Of a DNA stretch of 64,000 bases, positions 1-14,445 are shown one piece after another. Under the pieces are notes generated by a model. The model was not told where the DNA came from. It did not search any database and worked only from the letters and a program-made list of their open reading frames with translations. The position numbers were made by a program, and so were the translations under genes. The stretch covers positions 146,003,701-146,067,700 of the forward strand of contig NC_084827.1 of NCBI RefSeq assembly GCF_033115175.1, in the 5' to 3' direction. Numbering within the stretch: position 1 is the first letter of the stretch; the number at the start of each line of letters is the position of its first letter. The stretch comes from Lepus europaeus. Its lineage: Eukaryota; Chordata; Mammalia; Lagomorpha; Leporidae.

Positions 1-254
1 GAGGAACCAGGGTTGGGCCCTTCCTATTGGACTCTCAATGTGCACTATTACCACTCTCTCTGTGAATTAATAACTGAAGAGTGAGCATCTGTAATCCAGA
101 GCTGAAGCTGGAAATGCTCCAAAACCCAAACACTTCAGAGTAGACATGGTGCTGTGAACAGAGAGTCCCACAGCTGGCTCATGTGACGGGTCACAGTCCA
201 AACTGTGGTATAGGGCAGGACTCCCACACTGCAAATCACAATGCTAATACAATA

Positions 255-472
255 CCTCGTTCCAGCCCCTAACTCCAGCTTCCTGCTGTTGCAGATGTGG
301 GAGGCAGCAGGTGATGACTCCAACAGGAGAGGATTGGGTTCCTGCTACCCACTGTATTCTTGGCTTCCACCCTCAGCCCAGCTCCGCCCTGGGCCATTAC
401 AGGCATTTGGGGAATCAGTGGTCGGAGACTTTGAGTCCACTTATGTCTGTCTCTCTCTGCCTCTCTAGAAAC
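255..472 (+). mobile_element. CSINE, old and diverged
   Basis: 'aactccagcttcctgctgtt', 'ccattacaggcatttgggga' and the CT-rich tail identify a decayed C-repeat lacking its head. Confidence 0.55.
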
Positions 473-482
473 TTGGGTTTTT

Positions 483-767
483 GTTTTTTTAAAAGATTTA
501 TTTATTAAGAGGGAGAGGCAGAGAAAGAAAGGTCTTCCATCCGCTGGTTCACTCCCCAAATGGCCGCAACAGCTGGAGCTGGGCTGATCCGAAGCCAGGA
601 GCTTCCTCTGGGTCTCCCTCATGGGTGCAGGGGCCCAAGCACTTGGTCCATCTTCTGCTTTCCCAGGCCATTAGCAGCTAGCTCAATTAGAAGTGGAGTA
701 GCCGGGACTCGAACCAGCATCCATATGGGATGCTGGCGCCATAGGCGGATGCTTAACCCTACTACTC
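483..767 (-). mobile_element. CSINE, antisense
   Basis: Begins 'aaaagatttatttatt' (reverse of the tail). 'cttccatccgctggttcact' and 'catatgggatgctggcgcca' are diagnostic. Confidence 0.85.
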
Positions 768-956
768 TTCTCAAAACACGTCGGGTGGTTGGTACGATGC
801 ACGTTCCCACTGGACCAGATTCTGGAGGGTGGGGCTCAGCTGTCTAGTCCCCCCAGGTGATTCCATCACCCGCTAAAACTTAACAGCTACCAAAAAGGCT
901 GTGTGGAGGTCGCATTCGCTGAACTGACACCTCTGTCTCTAATTGTTCTCCCCCAG

Positions 957-1285
957 GGAAATCAAAGCACTCCAAGCATGAAAGGAAAGCAGAGCTAATT
1001 TCCAAAGCCAAAAGGCCAGCAGTGAAGAGGAACAGGCCCCGGAAGGGAAGGAACCGGGAGCTAGCAGAGTCATCAGGGCCTGATGTCCACTCAACAAGGA
1101 CAGAAGACGCCTCAATGAGAGGTTGCTTCTCCGCAGACTCCGTGGAAGGCCCTTGGCTTTCTCACAAAGACGAGTTTCTGGAGACCCAAGTCTCTATAGA
1201 CAGCAGATTGTCACCCACCCAGGCTGTGACTGCTGCAGGCGACCTGGAACCTGAAGAAGAGAAAAGCCAGGAAGACCCGTCCAAG
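957..1285 (+). CDS. KIAA2012: KIAA2012 coding exon (basic/acidic linker)
   Basis: The exon follows a pyrimidine tract and CCCCCAG (acceptor AG at 955-956) and ends at CCAAG|GTAGAA. The reading frame is open throughout: two bases complete a split codon, then 109 codons starting K-S-K-H-S-K-H-E-R-K. The first third is strongly basic (KRPAVKRNRPRKGRNR), resembling a nuclear or nucleic-acid-binding patch. The rest is Ser/Glu/Asp-rich and probably disordered, ending E-E-E-K-S-Q-E-D-P-S-K. The frame stays open past the donor to 1441, and another possible donor (GCAG|GTACTG) lies at 1383, but only the 1285 donor gives phase 0 for the next exon. Function unknown. Confidence 0.8.
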
Positions 1286-1462
1286 GTAGAACCTGCAGTT
1301 CTCATCCAGGCCAGGAGGAGGAGCTCTGGCCCCACTTGGGGCAACTGGGGCTGGGGGGAACTGTCCTTAAACTGCATTGCAGGTACTGAAACGGTTCTAA
1401 TATACATAGCGGTCACATTTGTTCTACCTGGTAGCCCCTGACTCTAGTAAGAAATCAGAACT

Positions 1463-1786
1463 GGGGCCCAGCGCTGTGGCACAGCAGGTAAAGCTGCCAC
1501 CTGCAGCCCTGGCATCCCATATGGTACCCACTCATGTCCTGGCTGTTCCACTTCCCATCCAACCCCCTTGCTAATGTGCCTGGGAAAGCAGAAGCTGGCC
1601 CAAGTGCTTGGGTCCTTGCACCCATGTGGGAGACCCAGAAGCACCTCTGGGCTCCTGGCTTCAACCTGGCCCAGCCCTGGCCACTGCAGCCATTTGGGGA
1701 GTGAACCAGTGGATGGAAGATATCTCTCTGTCTCTCCCTCTTTAGCTCTGCCTTTCAAATAAGTAAATAAATCTGAAAGCAATCAA
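1463..1786 (+). mobile_element. CSINE with 12-bp TSD
   Basis: Full-length from 'ggggcccagcgctgtggcac' to 'caaataagtaaataaatc'. Perfect duplication aagaaatcagaa at 1449-1460 and 1789-1800. Confidence 0.92.
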
Positions 1787-2253
1787 GCAAGAAATCAGAA
1801 TTGATCAGAGGCACAGGGTGGCAGGACCCCTCTGCTGTGCTGCGTTATGTGAAGCCCTGAGTGTGCCAGGGCCCAGACACCCCTTACAGAGCAGGAAGTG
1901 GGCACAGCACCCATCTGTGGAGGATGAACTTCTGGTTGCAGGGAATGGTGGATACTGACCCCAGAGCCAAACCCCTATCCTGGACTTGACCTGGAGCTCC
2001 TCCAGTGCCTGCCAACAGACTGGAAATTGCTGGACCTGAGGCAGCTTAGACACACACACACACGTCTGCTTTTTTATACCAGTGTCACTCTGTTCTAGGA
2101 CCTTGATTCTAATGTGGAGGTTTGAAGAGGAAAACTGAGTATTAAAGTTGCCCATGAACATCTCTACAATGGAGAGAGAGAGAAAGAACACACTGAGATA
2201 TGTCATCTCTCAGTAAGACCAACATAGCCCATTTTTCCTCTGGAATAGGTTAC

Positions 2254-2514
2254 TATTTTAAAAATTTATTGGAAAGGCAGAGTTACAGAGAAAGAAGGAG
2301 ACAGATCTTCCATCCATTGGCTCACTCCATAAATGGCCACAATAGCCAGGGCTGGGCCAGGTGGAAGCCAGGATCAGGAACTCCATCCCGGTCTCCCAGG
2401 TGGAGGAAGAGGCCCAAGCACTTGGGCCATCTGTTGCCTTCCCAGATGTAGCAGCAGGGACTCGAGCCAGGGCTGCAGGAGTGGTTTAACCTGCTGCACC
2501 ACAGCGCTGGCCCC
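2254..2514 (-). mobile_element. CSINE, antisense
   Basis: 'ttggaaaggcagagttacag' to 'gcaccacagcgctggcccct'. Short internal deletions. Confidence 0.85.
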
Positions 2515-2591
2515 TGTGTTATTCCTTCCACTGAAACGAAGGTGCTGAACTTTATTTAGAGGTCTTAAAGAAAATAGCATCTTAAAACTCT

Positions 2592-2799
2592 ACTTCAATC
2601 CAGCTCCCTGCTGACATGCCTGGGAAAGCAGCAGAAGTTGGCTCAAGTGCTTGGGCCCCTGCCACCCACCTGGGTGATCGAGATGGAGTCCCTGGCTCCG
2701 GCTTCAGCCTGGTCTGAGCTGTTGCAGCCATCTGGGGAGTGAACCATTAGGTGGAAAGTCTCTCTTGCTCCTTTTCTAATTCTGCCTTTCAAATAAATC
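2592..2799 (+). mobile_element. CSINE, 5'-truncated
   Basis: Starts inside the element at 'aatccagctccctgctgaca' and ends 'cctttcaaataaatc'. Confidence 0.8.
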
Positions 2800-3052
2800 A
2801 CTGAGGACACACACGCAGCAGAGCCACTATAGTTAAGCTCACGTGAGTTAAATGCGCGCGTAGTACACGCTGCCGAATCTCACCTAATGCTTACAACCAC
2901 ACCTTGAACCGGAACTGGAGACCAAAGCTAGAAAGAGCTAAATGCCAGCTGCCAAAAATTATACCATTATTGGGTGGTGGAGCCAAGACTTAAATGCAGA
3001 CCCTCTGACCTCAAATTCAGGGCTGTTGTCACTATTTAAAATCATTGATTTT

Positions 3053-3388
3053 TTAAAAAAGATTTATTTTATTTATTTGAAAGAGTTACAGAGAGAACTA
3101 GAGACAGAGAGAGAGAGAGAGAGAGAGGTCTTCCATCCGCTGGTTCACTCCCCAGATGGCTGCAACAGCCGGAGCTGCGCCGATCCGAAGCCAGGAGCCA
3201 GGAGCTGCTGCTTGGTCTCCCACATGGGTGCAGGGGCCCAAGGACTTGGGCCATCCTCCACCGCTTTCCCAGGCCATAGCAGAGAGCTGGATGGGAAGAG
3301 GAGCAGCCGGGACTAGAACCAGCGCCCATATGGGATGCTGGCGCTTCAGGTCAGGGCGTTAACCCGCTGTGCCACAGTACTGGCCCCT
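3053..3388 (-). mobile_element. CSINE, antisense, 16-bp TSD
   Basis: Full-length. taaaatcattgatttt is duplicated at 3037-3052 and 3389-3404. Contains a GA microsatellite at 3107-3127. Confidence 0.93.
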
Positions 3389-3909
3389 TAAAATCATTGA
3401 TTTTATAGCCCGTGGCCTTCTAAAAACAGGATTTCAGAAAGATGGCTCCTTTAGAGTTTGTTCCCTCTCAATTGTGGGATTGTGCTCTGTGCAAACTTAT
3501 GGGCAGAACTTTCCTGAAGCTGCAGAACATGAGAACGTCTTAGGTTCACCATCAATCCCTAGTACCATCTTGCCTCTGCCACGCAAGGAGTTTGCACTCC
3601 AAGCCGCACGTGCAGAGTTCCTCCCATGGCCCTATTTCTGCCTGAGGAGGAGGGATGAGAGAGGAAAGCAAGCTACAACATTCACACAAAGGGACAGAAC
3701 CATCTTTACTGGTGGGTTTCTACAGGATCAGATGCAATTCTGGCCCATCTACACCTGAGGTTGCCCCTGGAGAAGTAGCCTCTATCTGGAACCTGTGGTT
3801 CCCAGCACTGACCTCACCCTGGAATAAACCCAAGCAGCTTGTGGTGCACTGTGGCTTCCCACCTAGTTTTGCATTTCATGAGCCCCAGCTTCAATTTTTA
3901 AAAATTCCT

Positions 3910-4193
3910 TGGGCGGAGCAATGGCACAGGGGTTAAGCAACATCACTTATGAGTGCTGGTTTGAGTCCTAGCTGCTCCACTTCTGATCCAGCTCCCTGGG
4001 AAAGCAGTGGAAAATGGTCCAAGTGCTTGGGCCCTGAACCCACGTGGGAAACCAGGATGGAGTTACAGGCTCCTAGCTTTCACGTGGCCCAGCCCTGGCC
4101 ATTGCAGCCATTTGGCGAGTGAATCAGTGGATAGAAAGACCTGTCTCTCCCCATCTCTGTTACTCTGCCTTTCAAATAAATATTTTTTTAAAA
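3910..4193 (+). mobile_element. CSINE, diverged
   Basis: 'gggcggagcaatggcacagg' to 'ctttcaaataaatattttt'. Confidence 0.85.
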
Positions 4194-4312
4194 ACTGGTA
4201 AGTACTCTCTGGGCAATTCTAAAGGGCAACTAGGGTCAAGAACTCTGGAACCTATGGTGTACTGGACGTTATGTTGATACTTGCATAATTTTCTCTTTAA
4301 TAACCTGCTTTA

Positions 4313-4942
4313 ATTGTTTCATTTACTGGAAAGGCAAGACAATTTTGTGAGAGAAAGTTGGCTCACTCCCCTAAATGCCCGCAACAGCTGGGGCTAGCCC
4401 ATGCCAAAGCCAGGAGCCAGGGACCGAATCCTGGTCTCCTCTAGGTGGGCAGCAGGCAATCAACTACTCGAGCCATCACCTGCTGCCTCCCAGGGCGCAC
4501 ATGAGCAGGAAGCTGCAATCAGAAGTGGAGCCAGGCGGCCGGCACGGTGGTGTGGTAGGTGAAGCCTCTGCCCTGCGCACCAGCATCCCATATGGGCGCT
4601 GGTTCGCGTCCCAGCTGCTCCACTTCTGATCCAGCTCCCTGCCGATGTGCCTGGGAAAGCAGAAGATGGCCCAAGTGCTTGGCCCCTGCATCCACGTGAG
4701 ACCCAGATGAGGCTCCTGGCTTCAGATCAACCCAGCTCTGGCTGCTGTGGCCATTTGGGGAGTGAGCCAGCAGATGGAAGATTTCTGTCTCTGCCTGTCA
4801 CTCTCTCTGGAGCTCTACCTTTTGAATAAAATGGATAAATCTTAAAAAAAAAAAAAAGTGGAGTCAGGACTTGAACCCATTCAGATAAGGAATGTAGGCA
4901 TACCAAGTAGTGGCTTCCCTGCTGCACCAAACATTTGCCCCT
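4313..4942 (-). mobile_element. Old antisense CSINE split by a later CSINE
   Basis: Two halves, 4313-4534 and 4857-4942, of one diverged antisense element. They are separated by the insertion at 4535-4856, whose duplication is aagtggag(c/t)cagg. Confidence 0.8.
4535..4856 (+). mobile_element. CSINE nested in an older antisense CSINE
   Basis: 'cggccggcacggtggtgtgg' to an A-rich tail. Flanked by copies of aagtggag(c/t)cagg from the host SINE. Confidence 0.88.
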
Positions 4943-5224
4943 TAATTTTTAATGTATTAAATTTATAAAAGGCAGTGTGACAGGGGGAGAGATGTCAGAG
5001 TTCCCATTTATTGGTTCATTCCCCAGATGCCCAAAAGTAAGAGCCAGGAACTCGATGCAGCCTCCCCCATGGATGGCAGGGAACCCAAGTCCTTGAGCCA
5101 TCTTTGGCTGCCTTCCCAGGAGCTGCATGAACAGCAAGCTGGAGTTAGAAGCCAGAGTTGTAGCTGGAACTGAACTCATAGACTCCATTGTGGCATCTTA
5201 ACTGCTAGACCAAACGCCTGGCTC
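4943..5224 (-). mobile_element. CSINE, antisense, old
   Basis: 'attggttcattccccagatg'-like middle and 'tagaccaaacgcctggctcc' head. Highly diverged. Confidence 0.75.
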
Positions 5225-5504
5225 CACTTGCCTTATTTCAAGGAATCCTAACAGCCCCATGAGTAAGACAGTACCAGGAAAATTAAATTGTGATCCCCAG
5301 ACCCCAAAGTGAGTTTGAGAGTCTAGAATAGAGGTCAGCTGGGACCCCAAAGCCCAAGCTGGTGGTGGCAGAGTTTGCAAGGCCTTGGGCACAGTGTGGG
5401 GTCTGCTTTGTGACTCCAACCAGGCTGGAGTTCGGGGTGGAGAAGGGCTCACTGCTGAGACAGCCCCATGTGGTCCTTGTACTGAGCGCACTCCGGTCTC
5501 TTAG

Positions 5505-9025
<3,521 letters not shown>

Positions 9026-9164
9026 ACAAAAAGCTGCTCTGGAGAAACGTCTTCATTTCCATCGAGAACTTCAGAAGGAAGCCAGTGGCCTGCAGTGGAC
9101 ACACAACATTTCCAGACCATGGGTTTACTCTTATTTCCAGTTCCTACAGATGCCCAGGCCTTAA
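9026..9164 (+). CDS. KIAA2012: KIAA2012 terminal coding exon
   Basis: Acceptor ATCTCCGCAG|A is followed by 45 codons and TAA at 9162-9164. The protein begins QKAALEKRLHFHRELQKEAS, continues GLQWTHNISRPWVYSYFQFL and ends QMPRP. The helix stops at the Gly-Leu-Gln-Trp segment, and the last 25 residues are aromatic and charge-poor, a possible binding tail or fold cap. I recall an almost identical C-terminus in human KIAA2012. Twenty bases after the stop is AAA|GTAAGT, a near-perfect splice donor at 9184. Confidence 0.88.
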
Positions 9165-9961
9165 GCTGGAAGAAAACTGAAAAGTAAGTCGGGACAAACT
9201 TGCTTTACTCTCAGGTTCCATCCTGAGCCCAGTCTGGCTCACCTCAACCCACACCTAAGATTTTCTCCATTTTGGATCTTCCCTTCCCACCAGCTCTTTC
9301 CACTACACACAACGTTCAGCACAGTTAGTTTCTTCACTCACCTAAATCCTTTCTTTTCTAGAACCACATAAGTAGGTATCTAAAACTGGCCATGACTTCA
9401 TAATTTGCTTGGAACACGAACACGGTCTTAGGATTTTCAAGGTATTTCATGTCAATGTGTCTGAATGAGCTGCAGGTAGGCTTTTTTTTTTTTTTTTAAA
9501 GATAAACAGTAATTCTCAATTCGCTAAAAGGAGCTGATTCATACTCATTTATTCATACATTAAGAATTTTATTATAAATCTCTTTATTAAGCAAAACCAC
9601 AGCCATTTCATCCTAAGAGTCTAAAATTTAATCTCTATTTAGAACAAGGTGTTTATAATCTCTTGATGAGCAAAATGAGCTGTTTTGTGAGACTCTCCTC
9701 ACATCCTCAAAGTACAGATTGTAAAGTAGCATTGTCCAGTCAGATGGCTTACCAGTCACATGTAGCTATTTAAAACCACCTTCAACTAGCCACCTGCCAG
9801 TTCTCAATGACCACACGCAGCTTCTGGCTACTACTGTAAAACACAGAAAGTTTGATGGGACAGCATTATTCTGAAGACCTGAAAGTTAACAAATACTCAT
9901 TTTTCTGCACCTAACTGCCCTGTGAGTTGCTGGTTAGCTACTCACAAGTTTCCCCCATTTA
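9165..9961 (+). other. KIAA2012: Sequence downstream of KIAA2012 stop (3' UTR or intron)
   Basis: About 800 bp without a convincing open frame and with no AATAAA on the + strand. A strong GTAAGT donor lies at 9184. A 15-T run lies near 9482-9496. A decayed hAT-type element occupies about 9720-9850. The rest looks unique. Confidence 0.5.
9720..9850. mobile_element. Ancient hAT-type (MER group) DNA transposon remnant
   Basis: The words 'attgtccag...', 'cagtcacatgtagctattta' and 'cttctggctactactgtaaa' resemble the widespread short hAT-derived MER element with the 'gtccaatatggtagccactagc' theme. A related copy lies at 61495-61640 in this window. Family name not certain. Confidence 0.5.
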
Positions 9962-10258
9962 GGAGTGGACATTTGGTGCAGCAGTGAACACTCTGTGTGG
10001 GACACCTATCTCCCAAATTGGAGTGCCTGGGTTGAGTTTCGGCTTTTACTTCCTATCTGGCTTCCTGCTAATGTACATCCTTAGAGGCAGATAATGGCTC
10101 AAATACTTGGGTCCTTGCCACCCCTGTGGGAGATCCATTTAGAAATCTGGGGTGCTGGCTTTCACCTGGCCCAGCCCTGGTTGTTGGAGTTATCTGGGGA
10201 GTCAACCAGGAGGTAGAAGATCTCTCTGCCCTTCAAATAAAATGAAAGAAAATAAATA
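9962..10258 (+). mobile_element. CSINE, diverged, carrying AATAAA signals
   Basis: 'tggacatttggtgcagcagt' to 'cccttcaaataaaatg'. AATAAA at 10236-10241 and 10251-10256 are the first canonical polyadenylation signals downstream of the KIAA2012 stop. Confidence 0.82.
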
Positions 10259-10600
10259 GTAAATAAGGCAAAAGATCTGAACCTAAATTCTCCTACAGAT
10301 TTCCTTCAGCCCTACTCTACACTTCCCACAGCTGCAAAGCTAATTCCCTGCAATTTCTCATTAAAGTTCATAGTTACTTTCTAAAGATCTGCTACAACCC
10401 AGAAATTGGGCTTGGTTTAGATGCTGTATTGCTCTATTATTGGACTTGCTTAGACTAGATACTTAAACTCTTTTAGATAAAATGAAACAAAATGGACAAA
10501 ATACTTGTGTCATAGTGAATTTAAACATGTAATTTCAACTTTTTTGAGTTTGACAACTCTACCTGCACATTGATTCATTCACTAGTAATTAAATAGGTAA

Positions 10601-10915
10601 GGCCAGCGCCGTGGCTCACTTGGCTAATCCTCCGCCTGCGGCGCCTAAACTCCGGGTTCTAGTCCCGGTTGCTCCTCTTCCAGTCCAGCTCTCTGCTGTG
10701 GCCCGGGAGTGCAGTGGAGGATGGCCCAAGTGCTTGGGCCCTGCACCCACATGGGAGACCAGAAGGAAGCACCTGGCTCCTGATCGGTGCAGCGCGCCAG
10801 CCGTGGTGGCCATTTGGGGGGGTGAACCAATGGAAAAAGGAAGACCTTTCTGTCTCTCTGTTTCTCTCACTGTCTGTGTCAAAAAAAAAATAATAAATTT
10901 TTAAAAAATTTTTAA
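10601..10915 (+). mobile_element. CSINE2 with 10-bp TSD
   Basis: 'ggccagcgccgtggctcact' to an A-rich tail. aaataggtaa at 10591-10600 and 10916-10925. Confidence 0.93.
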
Positions 10916-12139
10916 AAATAGGTAAGAAAGGGGCATGTCAAATAATTCAAGAACAGAATAAATAAAGGAAATATCCTCATGGGAGAAATTATTATTTTTA
11001 TTTCTCCCCTCTTTTACAAATTTAGGATGTGCATTCTAGGACCAGAGAGAGTAGCTACACTAAATGTTATTCAAAGTCCCCTCCAATCTGATGATCTTTT
11101 ACATTTTTGCCTTCAAATGCCTATTTTATCAGCTCTCCTATACCTGATAAGCATTTTTAAGGTTAACCAAAGAGTGCAATGCATTTAGAAGAATCCAATA
11201 AGCTAAAAGCTATTTCCCCGTACCTAAGTAAGCTCTACCACCTGAATGCTGAGAGCCTTCAGACACTTAAAGACAAACAGAATTAAAATAGTAAACTACA
11301 GATTCATGCATTTTGAATTAGCTCAAATGGCCAATATGATTTGTTATTCAATCTCGACAACAAAAGTATGCAACTCAAAAGCGTTTTCTAAAAATGGGCC
11401 TACTTCCTAGTACTATAATGAATATGGTAACTGCCATATAAGTCTAAAAGACCTAACTTCACACAATTCAAGTAATTTTTTAATTAAGGGTCAAATATAA
11501 GAACGTAAGATCAATCTATTTTTCAACAGGTGACTTCAGTAGCTGTAACAGTAAAATGCATTCAAGATAAGTTTTATTTGCTCTTAAGTGGTCAGCTGAC
11601 ATTCTCTTTGGAATAAAATGAAACTGAATTATGTGTATGCATAGGTATACCAAATTATGTGATTCATTAGAGTTAAAAGGAAAAGTGAAGCCCGCTAATA
11701 AGAACAAACTAATACGGCATTTTAATTTTACAAAATTTAAATATTTACGATATAAAGGAAAAATTATCAAACCTTAACTACACAGAACATTTTGAAATTG
11801 TTGAAGAACTGAAATTATCAATATAAATCAGTAATTTTTGGTGTGCCCATTTATTCAACAGGTTTGGATAACTATCATATGCACCATACACGAATATCGA
11901 GTTTTAAAAAAACAGAACACTGAGTATTTAAAAAAGGTTATTGTGGCCTTAATTAAATCCTTGATTGAGAAGGCACTTCAGTAACTTTCAGTGCTTCAAA
12001 GTCATTAACATCATCACTGTACAGTAGTGAAGAAAAAAATTGTACTATGTGCAAACAGTTTCCAGTATTATACAAGAAAACCTTATTTGAGGCATATTCA
12101 TTTTCCTTCCTATACAATTAAAATAAAATAAGCATTAGT
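10906..12139. other. AT-rich intergenic interval between convergent genes
   Basis: No SINE, no exon and no sizeable coding frame that I can support. It is AT-rich and unusually free of repeats compared with the surrounding 50 kb. It may hold a longer SUMO1 3' UTR isoform, but I see no second signal as clear as the one at 12159. Confidence 0.4.
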
Positions 12140-12889
12140 ACGGTTTTTACAAATATCGTTTATTTTAATGAAGCTGGTACAGACAATGTCCATTTAAAAC
12201 CCATATCCCAGGCCAAAAAGTACAAATGAAATCAAAAGGAGCAGTGTTCTGTTGTACACTTCTGCATGAGTAATTTTATTAACTGCTTATGAAAATCAGA
12301 ACTTTTCTGGGATCTTCTGACAAGATTTTTTTTTTTAATCTTAATTAAAATGCTTTCTCTTCAGTGAAGCCATCTTTGGAGTTAGTCATTTCTCTCACCA
12401 AATCTGTCGTCTTGACACCAACCTGATATTCCTCTTCTTTTGGTCCAGACCCTCAGATTTTTAGAAGTAGCTTCGAGTCAAGGAAAGGTCATTTTTCCAC
12501 AGTTCCGTCCTCTGAAGAACTTCCATCTCCCACTGAAAGTCACAGTCCAGGAGTGAAGCAATCACCTGTTAGGATCTCAGGGCCAATTGGAAAGTCATTC
12601 TTAATAATCACCACAAGCCTGAAAACGCACAGTCCTGAAAAAGGTGGCCTCTCTGTGTACACACAGAATCTTAAAAAAGAGAGGGCCCTATGAAGGGGGC
12701 TGAGGCTTGATCACCAAAAATCAGCACAATGAAAACAAGAATGGATAGCACTAGAATTCAAATTACCAGATGTTTTAAAGAGATGGGGTGCCAGTTTTCA
12801 ATTCCATTTTTTGAACACCACATTACAAAAGAACTATTTTTAAAAATAAAAAAGGATTAAGGGAAAAGAAAAAAAAATAAAAAGAGTAT
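12140..12889 (-). other. SUMO1: SUMO1 3' UTR with polyadenylation signal
   Basis: Reading the - strand after the TAG, the sequence closely follows the human SUMO1 3' UTR as I remember it. It ends with AATAAA, seen on the + strand as tttatt at 12159-12164. Cleavage is expected near 12140. The downstream flank is AT-rich. The UTR is repeat-free, in contrast to the introns. Confidence 0.85.
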
Positions 12890-12958
12890 CTAAACCGTTG
12901 AATGACCCCCTGTTTGTTCCTGATAAACTTCAATCACATCTTCTTCCTCCATTCCCAG
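12890..12958 (-). CDS. SUMO1: SUMO1 exon 5 (residues 80-101, di-glycine C-terminus)
   Basis: Read on the - strand: acceptor TCTTACAG|CTGGG, then LGMEEEDVIEVYQEQTGG, HSTV and TAG (complement of 12890-12892). It carries the last strand of the beta-grasp fold with the acidic EEED segment and the Gly-Gly at residues 96-97. SENP proteases remove the HSTV tail to expose Gly97, which is activated by SAE1/UBA2. All landmark residues are present. Confidence 0.98.
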   Translation of the reverse strand: MGMEEEDVIEVYQEQTGGHSTV

Positions 12959-13311
12959 CTGTAAGAGGAAAGACAAATATTAGAATATAAAAGCACTATT
13001 TTTAAATTGACCACAATTATGTAGCCACCATTTTAAAGGACCAAGGGCTGCAAATGGGACCCACAGTTACGTTCCTCAGATTTCAGACCGACTTGGCTTT
13101 CCTTAAAAGAACACAGAGGTATGGCTCTCCTGATTCTGTCTATGCATTTATTCCTTTTCTTCTTCTGAGTCAACTTTATTTGTTGTATAAAACTGAAGTG
13201 TTTGACAAGTATGTTAAAGTTGGAAGTCTTAGTTTAAGGTTTGGCTTCTAAAAAGCATTTTACTTTTAGGTGTAATTGTTTGACAGAATATCATTTCTAT
13301 CAAAAACCCTG

Positions 13312-13621
13312 ATTTAAGATTTATTTGAAAGGCAGAGTTAGAGGCACAGGGGGTAGGGGGAGAGAGGGAGATCTTCCATCTGCTGGTTCACTCCCCAAAT
13401 GGCTGCAGCAGCTGGAGCTGGACCGATCCGGAAGCCAGGAGCTTCTTCCAGGTCTCCCATGTGGATGCAGGGGCCCAAAGACTTGGGCCATCTTCTACTG
13501 CCTTCCCAGGCCATAGCAGAGCTGGATTGGAAGTGGAGCAGCCAGGACTCCAACAGGCACCCATATGGGATGCAGGTACTGCAGACAGCGGCTTTACTGG
13601 CTATACCATAGCGCCAGCCTC
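13312..13621 (-). mobile_element. CSINE, antisense
   Basis: 'gatttatttgaaaggcagag' to 'taccatagcgccagcctctt'. Confidence 0.9.
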
Positions 13622-14163
13622 TTGATTTCACTTTAAAATGAGATTTACAAAAATATTGCCTAAAGATTCACTTCTAAGTGTTTTGCCTTGTCATTTAAAA
13701 TTCCTTTTGGCATACAACTATTTTCTTAGGTGTATTTTCTGCCATGAGTAGGGATTACCAATCTACTAATATTTCATCTCCTCCCATCTCAATTCTTAGA
13801 AAAGGGGGGAGAAAAAGGGTCCTTTATAACATTGGGTAAAGTATAAACAATTTTGTGTGTGCTTTACATGCACTGAAACACTCGAATTTTTTTCCTGTAT
13901 ACACTATTTAACAAGGGTTGCCTGTGAGAGGCGGGAACGATCTGCAGATATCCCGGGTTTATTTTCTACTTTAAATGGTTTAGTAATTTGCATTTTATTT
14001 TTATGAGCATTACTGACTTCAAAAAGGAAGTACATAGAGGAAATGGGATTGTTACAGAAGTCAGGCGTTCCCCTCAGTCAAGGGTCAGATTCTGGTGGAT
14101 AGCCAGGGCTGAGAAACACAGAATGGGCCAGCTGAAAAGAAAAATGACAACTGTTTCCACTAT

Positions 14164-14445
14164 AAGGCCAAGGGCTGCCACGATGGTACTGCAATGCCAG
14201 CACCCCATGTTCATGCCCCAGCTGCTCCACTTCTGATCCAGATCCCTGCTAGTAATATGTCTGGGAGAGCAGCAAAAGATGCTTAATACCCAGGGCCCCC
14301 TGCACCACTGTGGGAGACCCAGATGAGGCTCCTGGCTTCAACCTGACCCAGTCCTGGCCACTGCAGCCATTTGGGGAGTGAATAAGTGGATGGAAGATCT
14401 CTCTTGCTCGCTCGTGGTACCTCTGCCTTTCAAATCTTTAAAAGA
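14164..14445 (+). mobile_element. CSINE, diverged
   Basis: 'ggccaagggctgccacgatg' to 'gcctttcaaatcttta'. Confidence 0.82.

Noticed and set aside
1286-1441. Read-through extension of the first KIAA2012 exon, with alternative donor GCAG|GTACTG at 1383
   Set aside because: It would leave phase 1, incompatible with the phase-0 start of the next exon at 5505. The frame past 1285 loses the acidic/basic character.
10601-10690. tRNA-like A and B boxes (ggttc-agtcc) in SINE heads
   Set aside because: They are the tRNA-derived promoters of the SINEs. No cloverleaf with a complete acceptor stem.
10611-10904. Many 60-190 codon frames translating to phrases such as 'PHGRPGE' or 'SQAIAESW' throughout the window
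   Set aside because: All are translations of C-repeat SINEs in either strand; they are repeats, not genes.
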